Origin: JAIYDJ01 sp031400505
GTDB taxonomy: Bacteria; Pseudomonadota; Alphaproteobacteria; Rhodobacterales; Rhodobacteraceae
Reading direction: 5' to 3'
NCBI GenBank assembly: GCA_031400505.1
Contig: JANNPZ010000084.1
Coordinates: 108,491 to 172,490, forward strand
DNA: 64,000 bases
A model generated the notes under the pieces. It worked only from the letters and a program-made list of their open reading frames with translations. It searched no databases and was not told where the DNA came from. A program made the translations under genes and the position numbers. Positions 43,915 through 53,041 of this stretch are shown here, one piece after another. How positions within the stretch are numbered: the first letter of the stretch is position 1; each line of letters starts with the position of its first letter.

Positions 43915-44673
43915 TCAGAATCCGCGCTTGCGCTTGGCGGCGGCGTACATCGTGCCACCGGCATAGTAGGCGCTGATCTTTTCTTCTTCCAGCATCGTTA
44001 CCTCCGAAGGCGATTTGGTCACAGGCACGCCTTCGAACAAATCAGAGCTGATCGAGTTGATCTTCACCCGGTCGCTGCGGATCTTGACCATCGGCATCGG
44101 GACCAGCCGCTTGGACCCCGAATTGAGGTCGATCTCAAGATACCGCACCAGTTGTTCCGGCGCATCAACCCACATGTCAGAGATACGGCCCACAACCTCC
44201 AGATCGCTGGCTTGCACCGGCAGACCGCGCGGGTCGCGCCCGGCACTGACGCCAAAGGCCGGCGCGCCAGCCATCGGGACGATCTTGTTGTGCCCGTGGC
44301 CGTCAAGTTCCGGCAGATCGCGGCGCGGTGCCCAGGACGCAGGCCCGACCCCGTCGATCATCGGATCGCCGGTGGGGGTGAAGGGAAACCCTTCCGACCC
44401 GGCACTGCGCGTCAATGCCAGTTCGCGGGCTTCGCGTGCGCCGTTGGGTTGGGTGACGGTGCCGCGACCATGCGGCAGGATGAAGGTCTTGGGTTCTGGC
44501 AGCGGGAACGGACCCTGGTTCGATGCCGGTGTGCCGTCGTCGGCTTCCAGAGGGTAGCCTTCGCGCATGTTCTCGCGCTGGATGTAGTAGATCAGCACGG
44601 CAAAGAAGCCATAGAACATCCAGATCGCAAGGCTTGCGAGGTCGAAATTGCCGAACAGATTGACGCCAACCAT
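43915..44673 (-). CDS. puhA: Photosynthetic reaction centre H subunit
   Basis: 252 residues. One N-terminal membrane helix (LASLAIWMFYGFFAVLIYYI), then the cytoplasmic domain REGYPLEADDG, GRISDMWVDAPEQLVRYLEI and a C-terminal IKDQ-like segment EEEKISAYYAGG. Caps the L and M subunits and gates protons to QB. It follows lhaA by 20 bases and leads the puhABC block. Confidence 0.97.
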   Translation of the reverse strand: MVGVNLFGNFDLASLAIWMFYGFFAVLIYYIQRENMREGYPLEADDGTPASNQGPFPLPEPKTFILPHGRGTVTQPNGAREARELALTRSAGSEGFPFTPTGDPMIDGVGPASWAPRRDLPELDGHGHNKIVPMAGAPAFGVSAGRDPRGLPVQASDLEVVGRISDMWVDAPEQLVRYLEIDLNSGSKRLVPMPMVKIRSDRVKINSISSDLFEGVPVTKSPSEVTMLEEEKISAYYAGGTMYAAAKRKRGF

Positions 44674-44692
44674 GATGTGTATCCTCGAGTGG

Positions 44693-46132
44693 TCAGGTGG
44701 GAAATTCAGCGATGCCCACGCGGGTCTCGCCTGATTGCGGTTGTGAGTGATAAGGCAGCACCTGCACGAGCGGGCCGAGTGCGATCAGCGTGGCAAACAG
44801 CGCCAGGATCTCGATCTGATAGACAAAAGCGTAACCAAAGGCCGGGGTGGCGAACACCTCGCCAAACTGTCCCGCCATCGCAAGTGACCCCATGCCGTCG
44901 CGTAAGGCCCCGCCGATGGCGATCGAGAGACCGGCGGCTGTCGCCTGCGCCGCCCCCCATGCCCCCAGCACCAGCCCGCGCCCGGCCCGGCCCTGTTCGG
45001 GCAGCGCCATGGCAGCCGTCAGGGTGGACACGGCAAACAGCCCTGCCCCCAGCCCGATGCAGGCCGCACCCACATAGAACAGCGGCGTCGATCCCAAGGG
45101 GGCGGCAAACATCACCGCCAGAAACGCCGCGACCCCCACCAGCAGTCCGCGCGCCGCCATGCGGAACATGTCATGCCCCTGCATCAGCCAGCGCCCGGCC
45201 AGCACGAACCCCGCAAGCGCCCCCAACGCATTGCACGCCGTCAGCCAAGTGGTGTTGCCAACCGACAGGCCCAAAATCTCGGCCCCGTAAGGTTCCAGCA
45301 GCACGTCCTGCATCTGAAACGCCATGGTCCCCAGCACGACGACCAGCAACAGCCGCCCCGCCGTGCCCCCCGCCATCAGATCGCGCCAGCCGTCTGCAAA
45401 GACCGGGCGCGCCTCGGCCATCTGGGCGGCCGTCATCGGGCGAACCGATTCCTGCTTCCACAGCGCCACAAGGTTCAACGCCAGCGTCGCCAGCCCGCAC
45501 CCCTGCACGACCCGGACCAGCGTAATCGGGTGATAGTCGCGCAACAGCCACCCCAGCACCACCGCCGACACTGCCATCCCGGCCAGAAACATCACATACA
45601 AAAGCGCCACCACACGCGGCCGCGTCGCATCTGTTGCGCGGTCGGACGCGAGTGCCAGCCCGGCGGTCTGCACCATATGCATCCCCACACCGGTCATCAG
45701 AAACGCGATTGCCGCCAGCACCTCGCCCGCCCAGTCCGGCCCCAGTGTCTGATCGCCCGACAGCACGATCAGCGCGAACGGCATGATGGCAAGCCCACCC
45801 ATCTGCCAAAGGCTGCCGAACCACAGATAAGGAATACGCTTCCACCCGATCCAGCTTTTGTGGGTATCCGACTTGTGCCCCAGCAGCGCCCGGAACGGCG
45901 CCGAAAGCACCGGCAGGGCGATCATCAGCGCCACGACGCTTGCCGGCACCGACAACTCGACAATCATCACCCGGTTCAGCGTGCCCAGCAGCAGGACCGC
46001 TGCCATGCCGACCGATACCTGGAACAGGCCCAGCCGCAGCAACTGGCCCAAAGGCAAGCCATCCGACGCCGCATCCGCAAAGGGCAGCCAGGACATCGGC
46101 AGTTTGGCCATTTGCGACCGGCGCGGGATCAT
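44693..46132 (-). CDS. lhaA: LhaA, LH1 assembly transporter-like protein (PucC/BCH2 family)
   Basis: 479 residues with 12 predicted helices, major-facilitator-like. Family blocks: RLGLFQVSVGMAAVLLLGTL, NRVMIVELSVPA, LLGHKSDTHKSWIGWKRIPY, FQMQDVLLEPYGAEI. Needed for LH1 assembly in Rhodobacter. Start chosen at ATG 46132 because it overlaps the bchM stop by ATGA; the open frame has six more codons. A second family member lies beside bchP at 58.8 kb. Confidence 0.95.
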   Translation of the reverse strand: MIPRRSQMAKLPMSWLPFADAASDGLPLGQLLRLGLFQVSVGMAAVLLLGTLNRVMIVELSVPASVVALMIALPVLSAPFRALLGHKSDTHKSWIGWKRIPYLWFGSLWQMGGLAIMPFALIVLSGDQTLGPDWAGEVLAAIAFLMTGVGMHMVQTAGLALASDRATDATRPRVVALLYVMFLAGMAVSAVVLGWLLRDYHPITLVRVVQGCGLATLALNLVALWKQESVRPMTAAQMAEARPVFADGWRDLMAGGTAGRLLLVVVLGTMAFQMQDVLLEPYGAEILGLSVGNTTWLTACNALGALAGFVLAGRWLMQGHDMFRMAARGLLVGVAAFLAVMFAAPLGSTPLFYVGAACIGLGAGLFAVSTLTAAMALPEQGRAGRGLVLGAWGAAQATAAGLSIAIGGALRDGMGSLAMAGQFGEVFATPAFGYAFVYQIEILALFATLIALGPLVQVLPYHSQPQSGETRVGIAEFPT

Positions 46133-46794
46133 GCCCGATACTCCAGACATTCCGAGATGTAGAAGCCGCGCGACACCCGGTCGATCTTGCTGACCTGACC
46201 CTTGGCCGCCTTGTTCAGAGTGGCATGGGCATGCGGCACCATCACTGGGGAACGATCAGCCTTGGGAAACAGCTTTCCCATGCTCCAGAATGTCATCAGA
46301 AAGGGCGTGCGGGGGGCCACAGTGAAGATGACCTTTTGCGCCGTCTGCTGCGACAGGCGGTGCAGCGCCTGGGCAAGATCGGCGGTGTTGTAGTAAATGA
46401 GACTGTCCATCGCGAGGACAAAATCCTGGGGGCCATGATCCGCTGTCATGTCACCGCTGGCAAAGCTTACCCGGTCCGCGTGTTCGGGCGGCAGGCGCAG
46501 CCGCGCGATGTCCACCAGTTGCGGCGAGATATCCACCGCCGTGACCTTCGCCCCCCGCGCCGCCAGATCCGCCGTCATCTGCCCCGCACCACAGCCCGCA
46601 TCCAGCACCCGCACGCCGTTCAGATCGGCCGGCAAGCGTGACAGCATCAGGGCGCGCATCTTGTCGCGCCCCTCGCGGACCGTTTGGCGGATACGCGACA
46701 CCGGAGCGTCCGAGGTCAGCCGCTCCCACACCTTGGTGGCGGAACGGTCGAAGTAGTGTTCGACCCGGTCGCGCGTGGTGGCGTAGTCGGGCAT
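46129..46794 (-). CDS. bchM: Mg-protoporphyrin IX methyltransferase
   Basis: 221 residues. Methylates the C13 propionate of Mg-protoporphyrin. SAM fold VLDAGCGAGQMTADLAARGA and VTAVDISPQLV. ATG 46794 overlaps the bchL stop by one base (TGATG); a TTG one codon upstream is also open. Tightly coupled in the bchH-L-M-lhaA-puhA run. Confidence 0.96.
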   Translation of the reverse strand: MPDYATTRDRVEHYFDRSATKVWERLTSDAPVSRIRQTVREGRDKMRALMLSRLPADLNGVRVLDAGCGAGQMTADLAARGAKVTAVDISPQLVDIARLRLPPEHADRVSFASGDMTADHGPQDFVLAMDSLIYYNTADLAQALHRLSQQTAQKVIFTVAPRTPFLMTFWSMGKLFPKADRSPVMVPHAHATLNKAAKGQVSKIDRVSRGFYISECLEYRA

Positions 46795-47696
46795 CAATCG
46801 AACCCCAGCAACTCGAAGATCTCGCGATCAGGCAGCGGGGCGGGGCTGCTGCCTTCGCCGTTCACCGAGCGCCACAGCACATCGGCCAACCGCATGTATT
46901 CGGCGCGTGCCATCACGATGTCTTCGCTGTCGTCCATCTCGAACAGCGTCTTCTTCTTCAGGCGCGAACGGCGGATCGCGTCGATGTCCGGCATATGCGC
47001 GATGCGGTTGAAGCCGACACGTTCGCAATACCGGTCCACCTCGTTCGTCTCGCGCGACCGGTTGGCGACGCAACCCGCAAGCCGTACCTTGTAGTTGCCT
47101 GACTTGGCCTGCACGGCGGCGATGATGCGGTTCATCGCATAGATGCTATCGAAATCATTGGCCGTCACGATGACCGCGCGGTCGGCATGCTGCAACGGGG
47201 CGGCAAACCCGCCACAGACCACATCGCCCAGCACGTCAAAGATCACCACATCGGTATCTTCCAGCAGGTGGTGCTGCTTCAGCAGCTTCACCGTCTGCCC
47301 CACCACATAGCCACCGCAACCGGTGCCCGCAGGCGGCCCGCCCGCCTCGACGCATTTCACGCCGTTGAAGCCGACCGCGACGTAATCCTCGGGGCGCAGT
47401 TCTTCGGCATGGAAATCGACGTCTTTGAGGATGTCGATGACGGTCGCCTGCAAGCGCCCGGTCAATGTGAACGTCGAGTCATGTTTCGGATCGCACCCGA
47501 TCTGCAACACCCGCTTGCCCATCATCGAAAACGCGGCCGACAGGTTGGAAGAGGTCGTCGATTTCCCGATCCCCCCCTTGCCATAGACCGAAAACACCTT
47601 GGCACCTTCGATTTTCGTATCGGCGTCCTGATGCACCTGCACCGATCCGTCACCGTCGAGACCCCGCAGGCGGGGAATTGCATCAAGCGGGCTCAT
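46794..47696 (-). CDS. bchL: Light-independent protochlorophyllide reductase iron protein BchL
   Basis: 300 residues, NifH-like. P-loop GKGGIGKS (39-46) and [4Fe-4S] ligands C127 (GTGCGGYVV) and C161 (DVVCGG). Donates electrons to BchNB. An 85-base spacer with a repeat hairpin separates it from bchH. Confidence 0.97.
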   Translation of the reverse strand: MSPLDAIPRLRGLDGDGSVQVHQDADTKIEGAKVFSVYGKGGIGKSTTSSNLSAAFSMMGKRVLQIGCDPKHDSTFTLTGRLQATVIDILKDVDFHAEELRPEDYVAVGFNGVKCVEAGGPPAGTGCGGYVVGQTVKLLKQHHLLEDTDVVIFDVLGDVVCGGFAAPLQHADRAVIVTANDFDSIYAMNRIIAAVQAKSGNYKVRLAGCVANRSRETNEVDRYCERVGFNRIAHMPDIDAIRRSRLKKKTLFEMDDSEDIVMARAEYMRLADVLWRSVNGEGSSPAPLPDREIFELLGFD

Positions 47697-47707
47697 GGGC
47701 TGCCTCT

Positions 47708-47750
47708 TTCATCTTGGAAAAAATATCCCCGCCGGAGGCTCCTCCGGCAA
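47708..47750 (-). repeat. Dispersed repeat copy between bchH and bchL, terminator-like
   Basis: TTTCATCTTGG and ATATCCCC followed by the inverted repeat GCCGGAGG / CCTCCGGC (47731-47738 with 47741-47748). Read on the minus strand (bchH to bchL) the hairpin is followed by GGGGATATTTTTT, so partial termination within the operon is possible. Confidence 0.7.
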
Positions 47751-47780
47751 AGGCAGGGCGTGGCGTCGGACATGTCGAGA

Positions 47781-50700
47781 TCATTCTGCAGCGATCCCTT
47801 CCAGACGGTCTTCCAATTCATCGGCAGCCCCTTGCAGGGCGGCCAGAGTGGCGGCGTCGGGGGTCCAGTAGGCCCGCTCGGACGCTTCAATCAGACGGTT
47901 GGCCATCCGGGCCGAGGCTTGGGGGTTCAGCGTGGCCAAGCGGCGGCGCATCGCCTCGTCCAGCACGAAGGTTTCCGACACGCGCTGATACACCCACGGG
48001 TCCACTTGCGCGGTGGTAGCCGACCAGCCCATCGTGTTGGTGACATGGCTTTCGATCTGCCGCACCCCTTCGGCCCCGTGGTTCAGCAGGCTCTCGTAGA
48101 ATTTGGGGTTCAGCGTGCGCGAGCGGGATTCAAGCGCGATCTGATCGCGCAGGGTGCGGATTTTCCCGGTGCCGCGCGTCTGATCCGAGATGTAGACCGG
48201 CGTTTCAACCCCGCGCTGCCGTTTCACGGCGCGCGCGATGCCGCCCAGCGTATCGAAGTAGTGATCGACCGAAGTAACCCCCAACTCGACCGACTCGAGG
48301 TTCTGATAAGCCAGATCGACATCCTTCAACACGCGCTGCAGCACGGCGGCGTTCTTGGCGGATTTGCCGTCGCGTCCATAGGCGAAACTCTTGCGCGCCT
48401 CATAGGCGTCGGCAAGCTCGTCTTCCTCGCCAAAGGCCGACTGATCGACCATCGTGTTGACGTTCGATCCGTATGCCCCCTCGGCATTCGAAAACACCCG
48501 CAACGCCGCCGTGTCCATGTCGCAGCCCATCTGCTCGGCATAGGCCAGCGCATGGGCGCGGATGAAGTTCTGCGACAGCGGTTCATCGGCGGTGGCGCAT
48601 TTCCACGCAGCCTCGGCCAGCATCTTGGTCTGCAGTGGCAGCAAATCGCGGAAGATGCCCGACAGGGTCATCATCACATCGATCCGCGGCCGCGAAAGTT
48701 CGGCCAGCGGGATTAGGTCGGCCCCACACAACCGACCATAACCGTCGAACCGGGGCCTAGTCCCCATCAACGCCATAGCCTGCGCGATCGGCCCACCGTC
48801 GGATTTGATGTTGTCGGACCCCCACAGCACCAGCGCCACCGTGCGCGGCAATGTGGGATGCGCGTCCAGCAGCTTGGCCGCTTGCGCCGCGCCGTCGCGC
48901 ATTGCGAATTCGGTCGGCATGCGGAACGGATCAAAGGCGTGGATGTTGCGCCCCGTAGGCAGGATCTGGGGGCTGCGGATCAGATCGCCGCCGGGCACAG
49001 GTGCAATGAACCGCGCCGACAGGGCGCGCAAGATCGCCGGGGTTTCCGTATCTTGCGCCAGCAGAGCATCAATGCGCGCGCGTTCAGCCCCGTCCATCGG
49101 CGGTAGCAGGTTCAGGTAATCGGCGCGTTGCGCAGGCGACATCGGGCGACCGACCACATGCAGGCCATCGGTGATCAGCGCGTCTTCCGCCTCCAGCAGT
49201 TTCAGCCACAACGCGGCGGGATTGGACCCGTTCATGTCAACCGCTGCGGCCTGTTCGGCAATCAGCGCTTCAAGGTTCGCCCGTTCGGCGGCGTTGGGGG
49301 CCATGCTGCGCCAGCGGGTCAGGCTGTCCTTCAGCTCGATCAGACCCTTGTAAAGACCGGCCTGCGCCAGCGGCGGCGTCAGGTGGGTGATCGTCACCGC
49401 GTTCGAGCGGCGTTTGGCAAGGCTCGCCTCGGAGGGGTTGTTGGCGGCGTAAAGATAAACATTCGGCATCTCGCCGATCAGCCGGTCAGGCCAGTCGCCC
49501 GCACCCATCCCGGCCTGCTTGCCGGGCATGAACTCCAAGGCACCGTGCATGCCGTAATGCAGCAACACATCGGCGCGGAACGTGTTGCGCAGCCACAGAT
49601 AGAACTGCACGAAGGCATGGGTGGGCGCAAAGCCACGCTCAAACAGCAGGCGCATCGGGTCGCCTTCATAGCCGAAAGTGGGCTGAAGGCCGACAAAGAC
49701 ATTGCCGAACTGGTGGCCAAGAATGAACACCCGGCGGCCGTCGGACTGCACCTTGCCAGGTGCGGCACCCCAGACGGCCTCAACCTCGGCCAGATGCGGC
49801 GTGTCGCGCACGATCTGGTCGGCGCTGACGAACTCGGCGACGTTGGCGGGCTGGCCGTAAAGATGCGCGTTGCCGTTCAGCACAACCGCGCGCAGATCAT
49901 CGACCGTATCGGGGACATCGAGAGTATAGCCATCCGCCCGCATCGCCCGCAACGTGTTGTGCAGCGATTCAAAGACTGAAAGGTAGGCGGCAGTACCCGC
50001 AGCCCCGGCATTGGGTGGAAAGCCGAACAGGACGATGCCGACCTTCTTGTCGGCGTTGCGGCGCTGCCGCAGGCGGGCCAGACGCAGGGTCTTTTCGGCC
50101 AGCGAAGCAACCCGTTCGAGACAGGGCGCCATGGCCTTGCAGTCGGATTTTATCTTGCAACGTTGCGCGCATCCCTGACAACCATCCGGCCCGTGGCGAC
50201 CGGCAAAGACCGTGGGATTAGTGGCCCCGTCGATTTCCGGCAGGGCAATCAACATGGTGGTTTCGATCGGGCCAAGACCCGAGCCTGCGCCGGCCCATTG
50301 GCCAAGGGTCTGGAACTCAAGCGGATGGGCCGCGATATAGGGCACGTCAAGCGCGCTCAGCGCATCGACGGCTGCCGCGCTGTCGTTATAGGCGGGGCCG
50401 CCGACAAGGCTGAAACCGGTCAAAGACACCATCGCGTCGATCCGGCTGCCCGAGAAAAACGCGTTGATGGCGGGGCGGCCGTCCAGTCCACCCGCGAAAG
50501 CAGGGACGCACGCGATGCCGCGCCCCTCGAACGCCCGAATCACGGCGTCGTAATGGGCGGTATCCGACGCGAGGATGTAGCTGCGCAGCATCAACAGACC
50601 CACAGTCAGGGTGGACCCGTCGGGACGCGGCAGATCGGTTGGGTTCGTCGTGATCCGTGTGGCCAGATCAGGGTGGTATAGCGCGACCTCAGGATAGTCG

Positions 50701-51341
50701 ATCGGGGCTTTGCTTGCCGTGCCGCGCCAGGTTTTGTGTGCCGAATACTTCGAAATCAGAAACCGGATCATCTGCTCGATGTTATCGTCCGACCCGCCCA
50801 GCCAGTATTGCATCGAGAGGAACCAGGCGCGCAGGTCCTGCGCCTTGCCGGGAATGAAGCGCAGGATCTTGGGTATGCGGCGCAGCATTGACATCTGCCG
50901 CTCACCCGAAGCCTCGGAGTTGCCCTTCTTTGGTTTCAACTTCTTCAGCAGTGCCATCAGGCCCGAAGCAGGCTTGGCCATGTCGAGATCACCCATCCGG
51001 GTCAGCTTCGTGATCTGCGCATCGGCAATGATGCCGACAAAGGCATCGGCGTGGGCACGGGCGGCGGTCAGATCGGGCAGGATAGCGGTGATATGTTCTT
51101 CGATGAAGATCAGGTTGGCGATGACAATATCGGCGGTTTTCAGCGCTTGCTTGCATCTGGAGAGCGAGGCGGGATTTTCCGCCCATTCGGCGGCGGCATG
51201 GATGCTGATGGTCAGGCCCGGGAAGTCGGCGGCAAGACGCGGGGCGATGCGGTTGGCTGGACCAGCGGCATGGGCATCGAGCGTCACGATGACGATGTTG
51301 TAGCTGACGCGGGTACCGGTGATCGTTGGTTCAACGTGCAT
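47781..51341 (-). CDS. bchH: Magnesium chelatase subunit H
   Basis: 1186 residues. The large porphyrin-binding subunit that inserts Mg2+ into protoporphyrin IX, powered by BchID. CobN/Mg-chelatase family motifs include HYGMHGALEFMPGKQAGM, NNPSEASLAKRR and NAEGAYGSNVNTMVDQSAFG. Start at ATG 51341 (MHVEPTITGTRVSYNIVIV), which overlaps the bchB stop by 11 bases; 33 further open codons lie within bchB. Confidence 0.97.
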   Translation of the reverse strand: MHVEPTITGTRVSYNIVIVTLDAHAAGPANRIAPRLAADFPGLTISIHAAAEWAENPASLSRCKQALKTADIVIANLIFIEEHITAILPDLTAARAHADAFVGIIADAQITKLTRMGDLDMAKPASGLMALLKKLKPKKGNSEASGERQMSMLRRIPKILRFIPGKAQDLRAWFLSMQYWLGGSDDNIEQMIRFLISKYSAHKTWRGTASKAPIDYPEVALYHPDLATRITTNPTDLPRPDGSTLTVGLLMLRSYILASDTAHYDAVIRAFEGRGIACVPAFAGGLDGRPAINAFFSGSRIDAMVSLTGFSLVGGPAYNDSAAAVDALSALDVPYIAAHPLEFQTLGQWAGAGSGLGPIETTMLIALPEIDGATNPTVFAGRHGPDGCQGCAQRCKIKSDCKAMAPCLERVASLAEKTLRLARLRQRRNADKKVGIVLFGFPPNAGAAGTAAYLSVFESLHNTLRAMRADGYTLDVPDTVDDLRAVVLNGNAHLYGQPANVAEFVSADQIVRDTPHLAEVEAVWGAAPGKVQSDGRRVFILGHQFGNVFVGLQPTFGYEGDPMRLLFERGFAPTHAFVQFYLWLRNTFRADVLLHYGMHGALEFMPGKQAGMGAGDWPDRLIGEMPNVYLYAANNPSEASLAKRRSNAVTITHLTPPLAQAGLYKGLIELKDSLTRWRSMAPNAAERANLEALIAEQAAAVDMNGSNPAALWLKLLEAEDALITDGLHVVGRPMSPAQRADYLNLLPPMDGAERARIDALLAQDTETPAILRALSARFIAPVPGGDLIRSPQILPTGRNIHAFDPFRMPTEFAMRDGAAQAAKLLDAHPTLPRTVALVLWGSDNIKSDGGPIAQAMALMGTRPRFDGYGRLCGADLIPLAELSRPRIDVMMTLSGIFRDLLPLQTKMLAEAAWKCATADEPLSQNFIRAHALAYAEQMGCDMDTAALRVFSNAEGAYGSNVNTMVDQSAFGEEDELADAYEARKSFAYGRDGKSAKNAAVLQRVLKDVDLAYQNLESVELGVTSVDHYFDTLGGIARAVKRQRGVETPVYISDQTRGTGKIRTLRDQIALESRSRTLNPKFYESLLNHGAEGVRQIESHVTNTMGWSATTAQVDPWVYQRVSETFVLDEAMRRRLATLNPQASARMANRLIEASERAYWTPDAATLAALQGAADELEDRLEGIAAE

Positions 51342-52938
51342 AATGAGCCTTGGCTTCGTAGAGGGTGTCGACGCTGATCCGGGCAATGCCTTTTTCGGAT
51401 GCATACTTCTCGGTGTTCCGCTTGGCTTTGCCGCGAACAAAGAAGGGAACCTTTTTCAACTCGCGCTCGGCATCCGACAGCCAGACAACCGTCGGGTTGT
51501 TTTCATCTTGGCGATAAACATCCCCGCCGGAGGCTTCGACTTCGGACAAGGGAGCGGACGCAGCGGGCATCGAGCCCCCTGCGTCCGCTGCCGCAGGGGC
51601 GGCTTCAGCGTCAACTTCGCGAGGATTGTAAACAGCCCCATGGTGGCTGGCCCCGGCATCATCGTGAAACTCGAAATCATCGCGGAACATGTGCAGCAGG
51701 TGTTCTTCGAGCCCCATCACCAGCGGGTGGATCCAGGTGTCGAAGATCACGTTGGCGCCTTCCCAGCCCATCTGCGGCGAGTAGCGGGCGGGGAAATCCT
51801 GGACATGTACGGGCGCCGAAATGACAGCACAAGGGATACCCAGCCTCTTGCCGATGTGCCGCTCCATCTGGGTGCCAAGTATCATTTCGGGTTGCAGGGC
51901 GGCGATCGCGGCTTCAACGTCAAGGTAGTCGTCTGAGATCAACGCCTCGATGCCGAAGTCACGGGCGAGTGCACGGATCGGTCTGGCCATTTCGCGGTTA
52001 AAGCAGCCAAGGCCAGCAACTTCGAACCCCATTTCGTCGCGGGCGATGCGGGCGGCTGCGGCGACATGGGTGCCATCCCCGAATATGAACACACGTTTGC
52101 CGCTGAGATAGGTGCTGTCAACGCTGCGCGTCCACCAGGGCAGGCGCAGACCAGAGGTATCATGTTTGACCGGCAAGCCGGAAATTGCGCTGACTTCCGC
52201 CAGGAAGTCCCTCGTGGCGCCAACTCCTATGGGAACTATTTTAGTGAATGCTTGTTTGTGTTCGCGTTCCAGCCAGCGGGCCGCGGATTCAGCGTGTTCG
52301 GGATACATCAGAACGTTGAAATGCGCCGCCGGCAGGCGGGCAATATCCGACGGGCGCGCGGTCATCGGCGCCACCACATTCACGCCGATACCCATGTCGG
52401 CCAGCAAGCGGGTCACTTCGGTGATGTCGTCACGGTGGCGGAAACCGAGAGCGGTGGGGCCGATCAAGTTGGCGGTGATCTGCGGTGTGCGCGCGCATGG
52501 CCTGGCAAGGTGGCGGGTAATCTGAAGAAAGGTCTCGTCGGTGCCGAAGCCTTCCTTGCGTTGATAACTTGGCAGGTCAAGCGGGATCACCGGAACCCCA
52601 AGGTTCATCGAGCTGGCAAGGCCGGCCGGATCGTCCTGAATAAGCTCGGCCGTACAGGACGCACCGACAATTAGGGCTTCGGGTTTGAAACGGGCCACCG
52701 CATCGGCGCAGGCGGTCTTGAAAAGCGTTGCCGTGTCACCGCCCAGATCACGGGCCTGGAAGGTGGTGTAGGTGACCGGCGGGCGATGGTCGCGGCGTTC
52801 GATCATTGTGAACAGAAGATCGGCATACGTATCGCCCTGCGGCGCGTGCAAGACGTAGTGCAGGCCGCGCATCCCTGTCGCCACGCGCATTGCGCCGACG
52901 TGGGGGGGGCCTTCGTAGGTCCACAGGGTAAGCTTCAT
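51331..52938 (-). CDS. bchB: Light-independent protochlorophyllide reductase subunit BchB
   Basis: 535 residues, NifK-like. Cluster ligands include D36 (QGDTYAD) and C95 (GASCTAEL). A variable linker of about 60 residues rich in Ala, Pro and Ser (roughly residues 430-490) precedes the conserved C-terminal ELKKVPFFVRGKAKRNTEKY. Part of that linker (EASGGDVYRQDEN) is encoded by a copy of the dispersed repeat that is otherwise intergenic. Start ATG 52938; the open frame goes 40 codons further but through the spacer hairpin. Confidence 0.97.
   Translation of the reverse strand: MKLTLWTYEGPPHVGAMRVATGMRGLHYVLHAPQGDTYADLLFTMIERRDHRPPVTYTTFQARDLGGDTATLFKTACADAVARFKPEALIVGASCTAELIQDDPAGLASSMNLGVPVIPLDLPSYQRKEGFGTDETFLQITRHLARPCARTPQITANLIGPTALGFRHRDDITEVTRLLADMGIGVNVVAPMTARPSDIARLPAAHFNVLMYPEHAESAARWLEREHKQAFTKIVPIGVGATRDFLAEVSAISGLPVKHDTSGLRLPWWTRSVDSTYLSGKRVFIFGDGTHVAAAARIARDEMGFEVAGLGCFNREMARPIRALARDFGIEALISDDYLDVEAAIAALQPEMILGTQMERHIGKRLGIPCAVISAPVHVQDFPARYSPQMGWEGANVIFDTWIHPLVMGLEEHLLHMFRDDFEFHDDAGASHHGAVYNPREVDAEAAPAAADAGGSMPAASAPLSEVEASGGDVYRQDENNPTVVWLSDAERELKKVPFFVRGKAKRNTEKYASEKGIARISVDTLYEAKAHYAR
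51501..51536 (-). repeat. Dispersed repeat copy inside the bchB coding region
   Basis: TTTCATCTTGGCGATAAACA then TCCCCGCCGGAGGCTT on the plus strand, nearly identical to the bchH-bchL spacer copy at 47708-47740. It keeps the bchB frame and encodes part of the variable linker. Confidence 0.7.
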
Positions 52939-52943
52939 GGCTT

Positions 52944-53034
52944 GCCCCCGGGGGCGCTGCCCCCCGCGTCCATCGGCACTCGGACCGATGGCGCGCCGAT
53001 GGACGCACCCCGGGATACTTGGGCCAAGATGAAA
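52944..53034. repeat. Complex hairpin and repeat element in the bchN-bchB spacer
   Basis: Contains a 12-base palindrome GCCCCCGGGGGC (52944-52955), a perfect 12-bp stem GCGTCCATCGGC / GCCGATGGACGC (52966-52977 with 52995-53006), an alternative stem CATCGG / CCGATG (52971-52976 with 52985-52990) that excludes it, and a minus-strand copy of the dispersed repeat end, CCAAGATGAAA (53024-53034). Confidence 0.7.
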
Positions 53035-53041
53035 GCACGGA

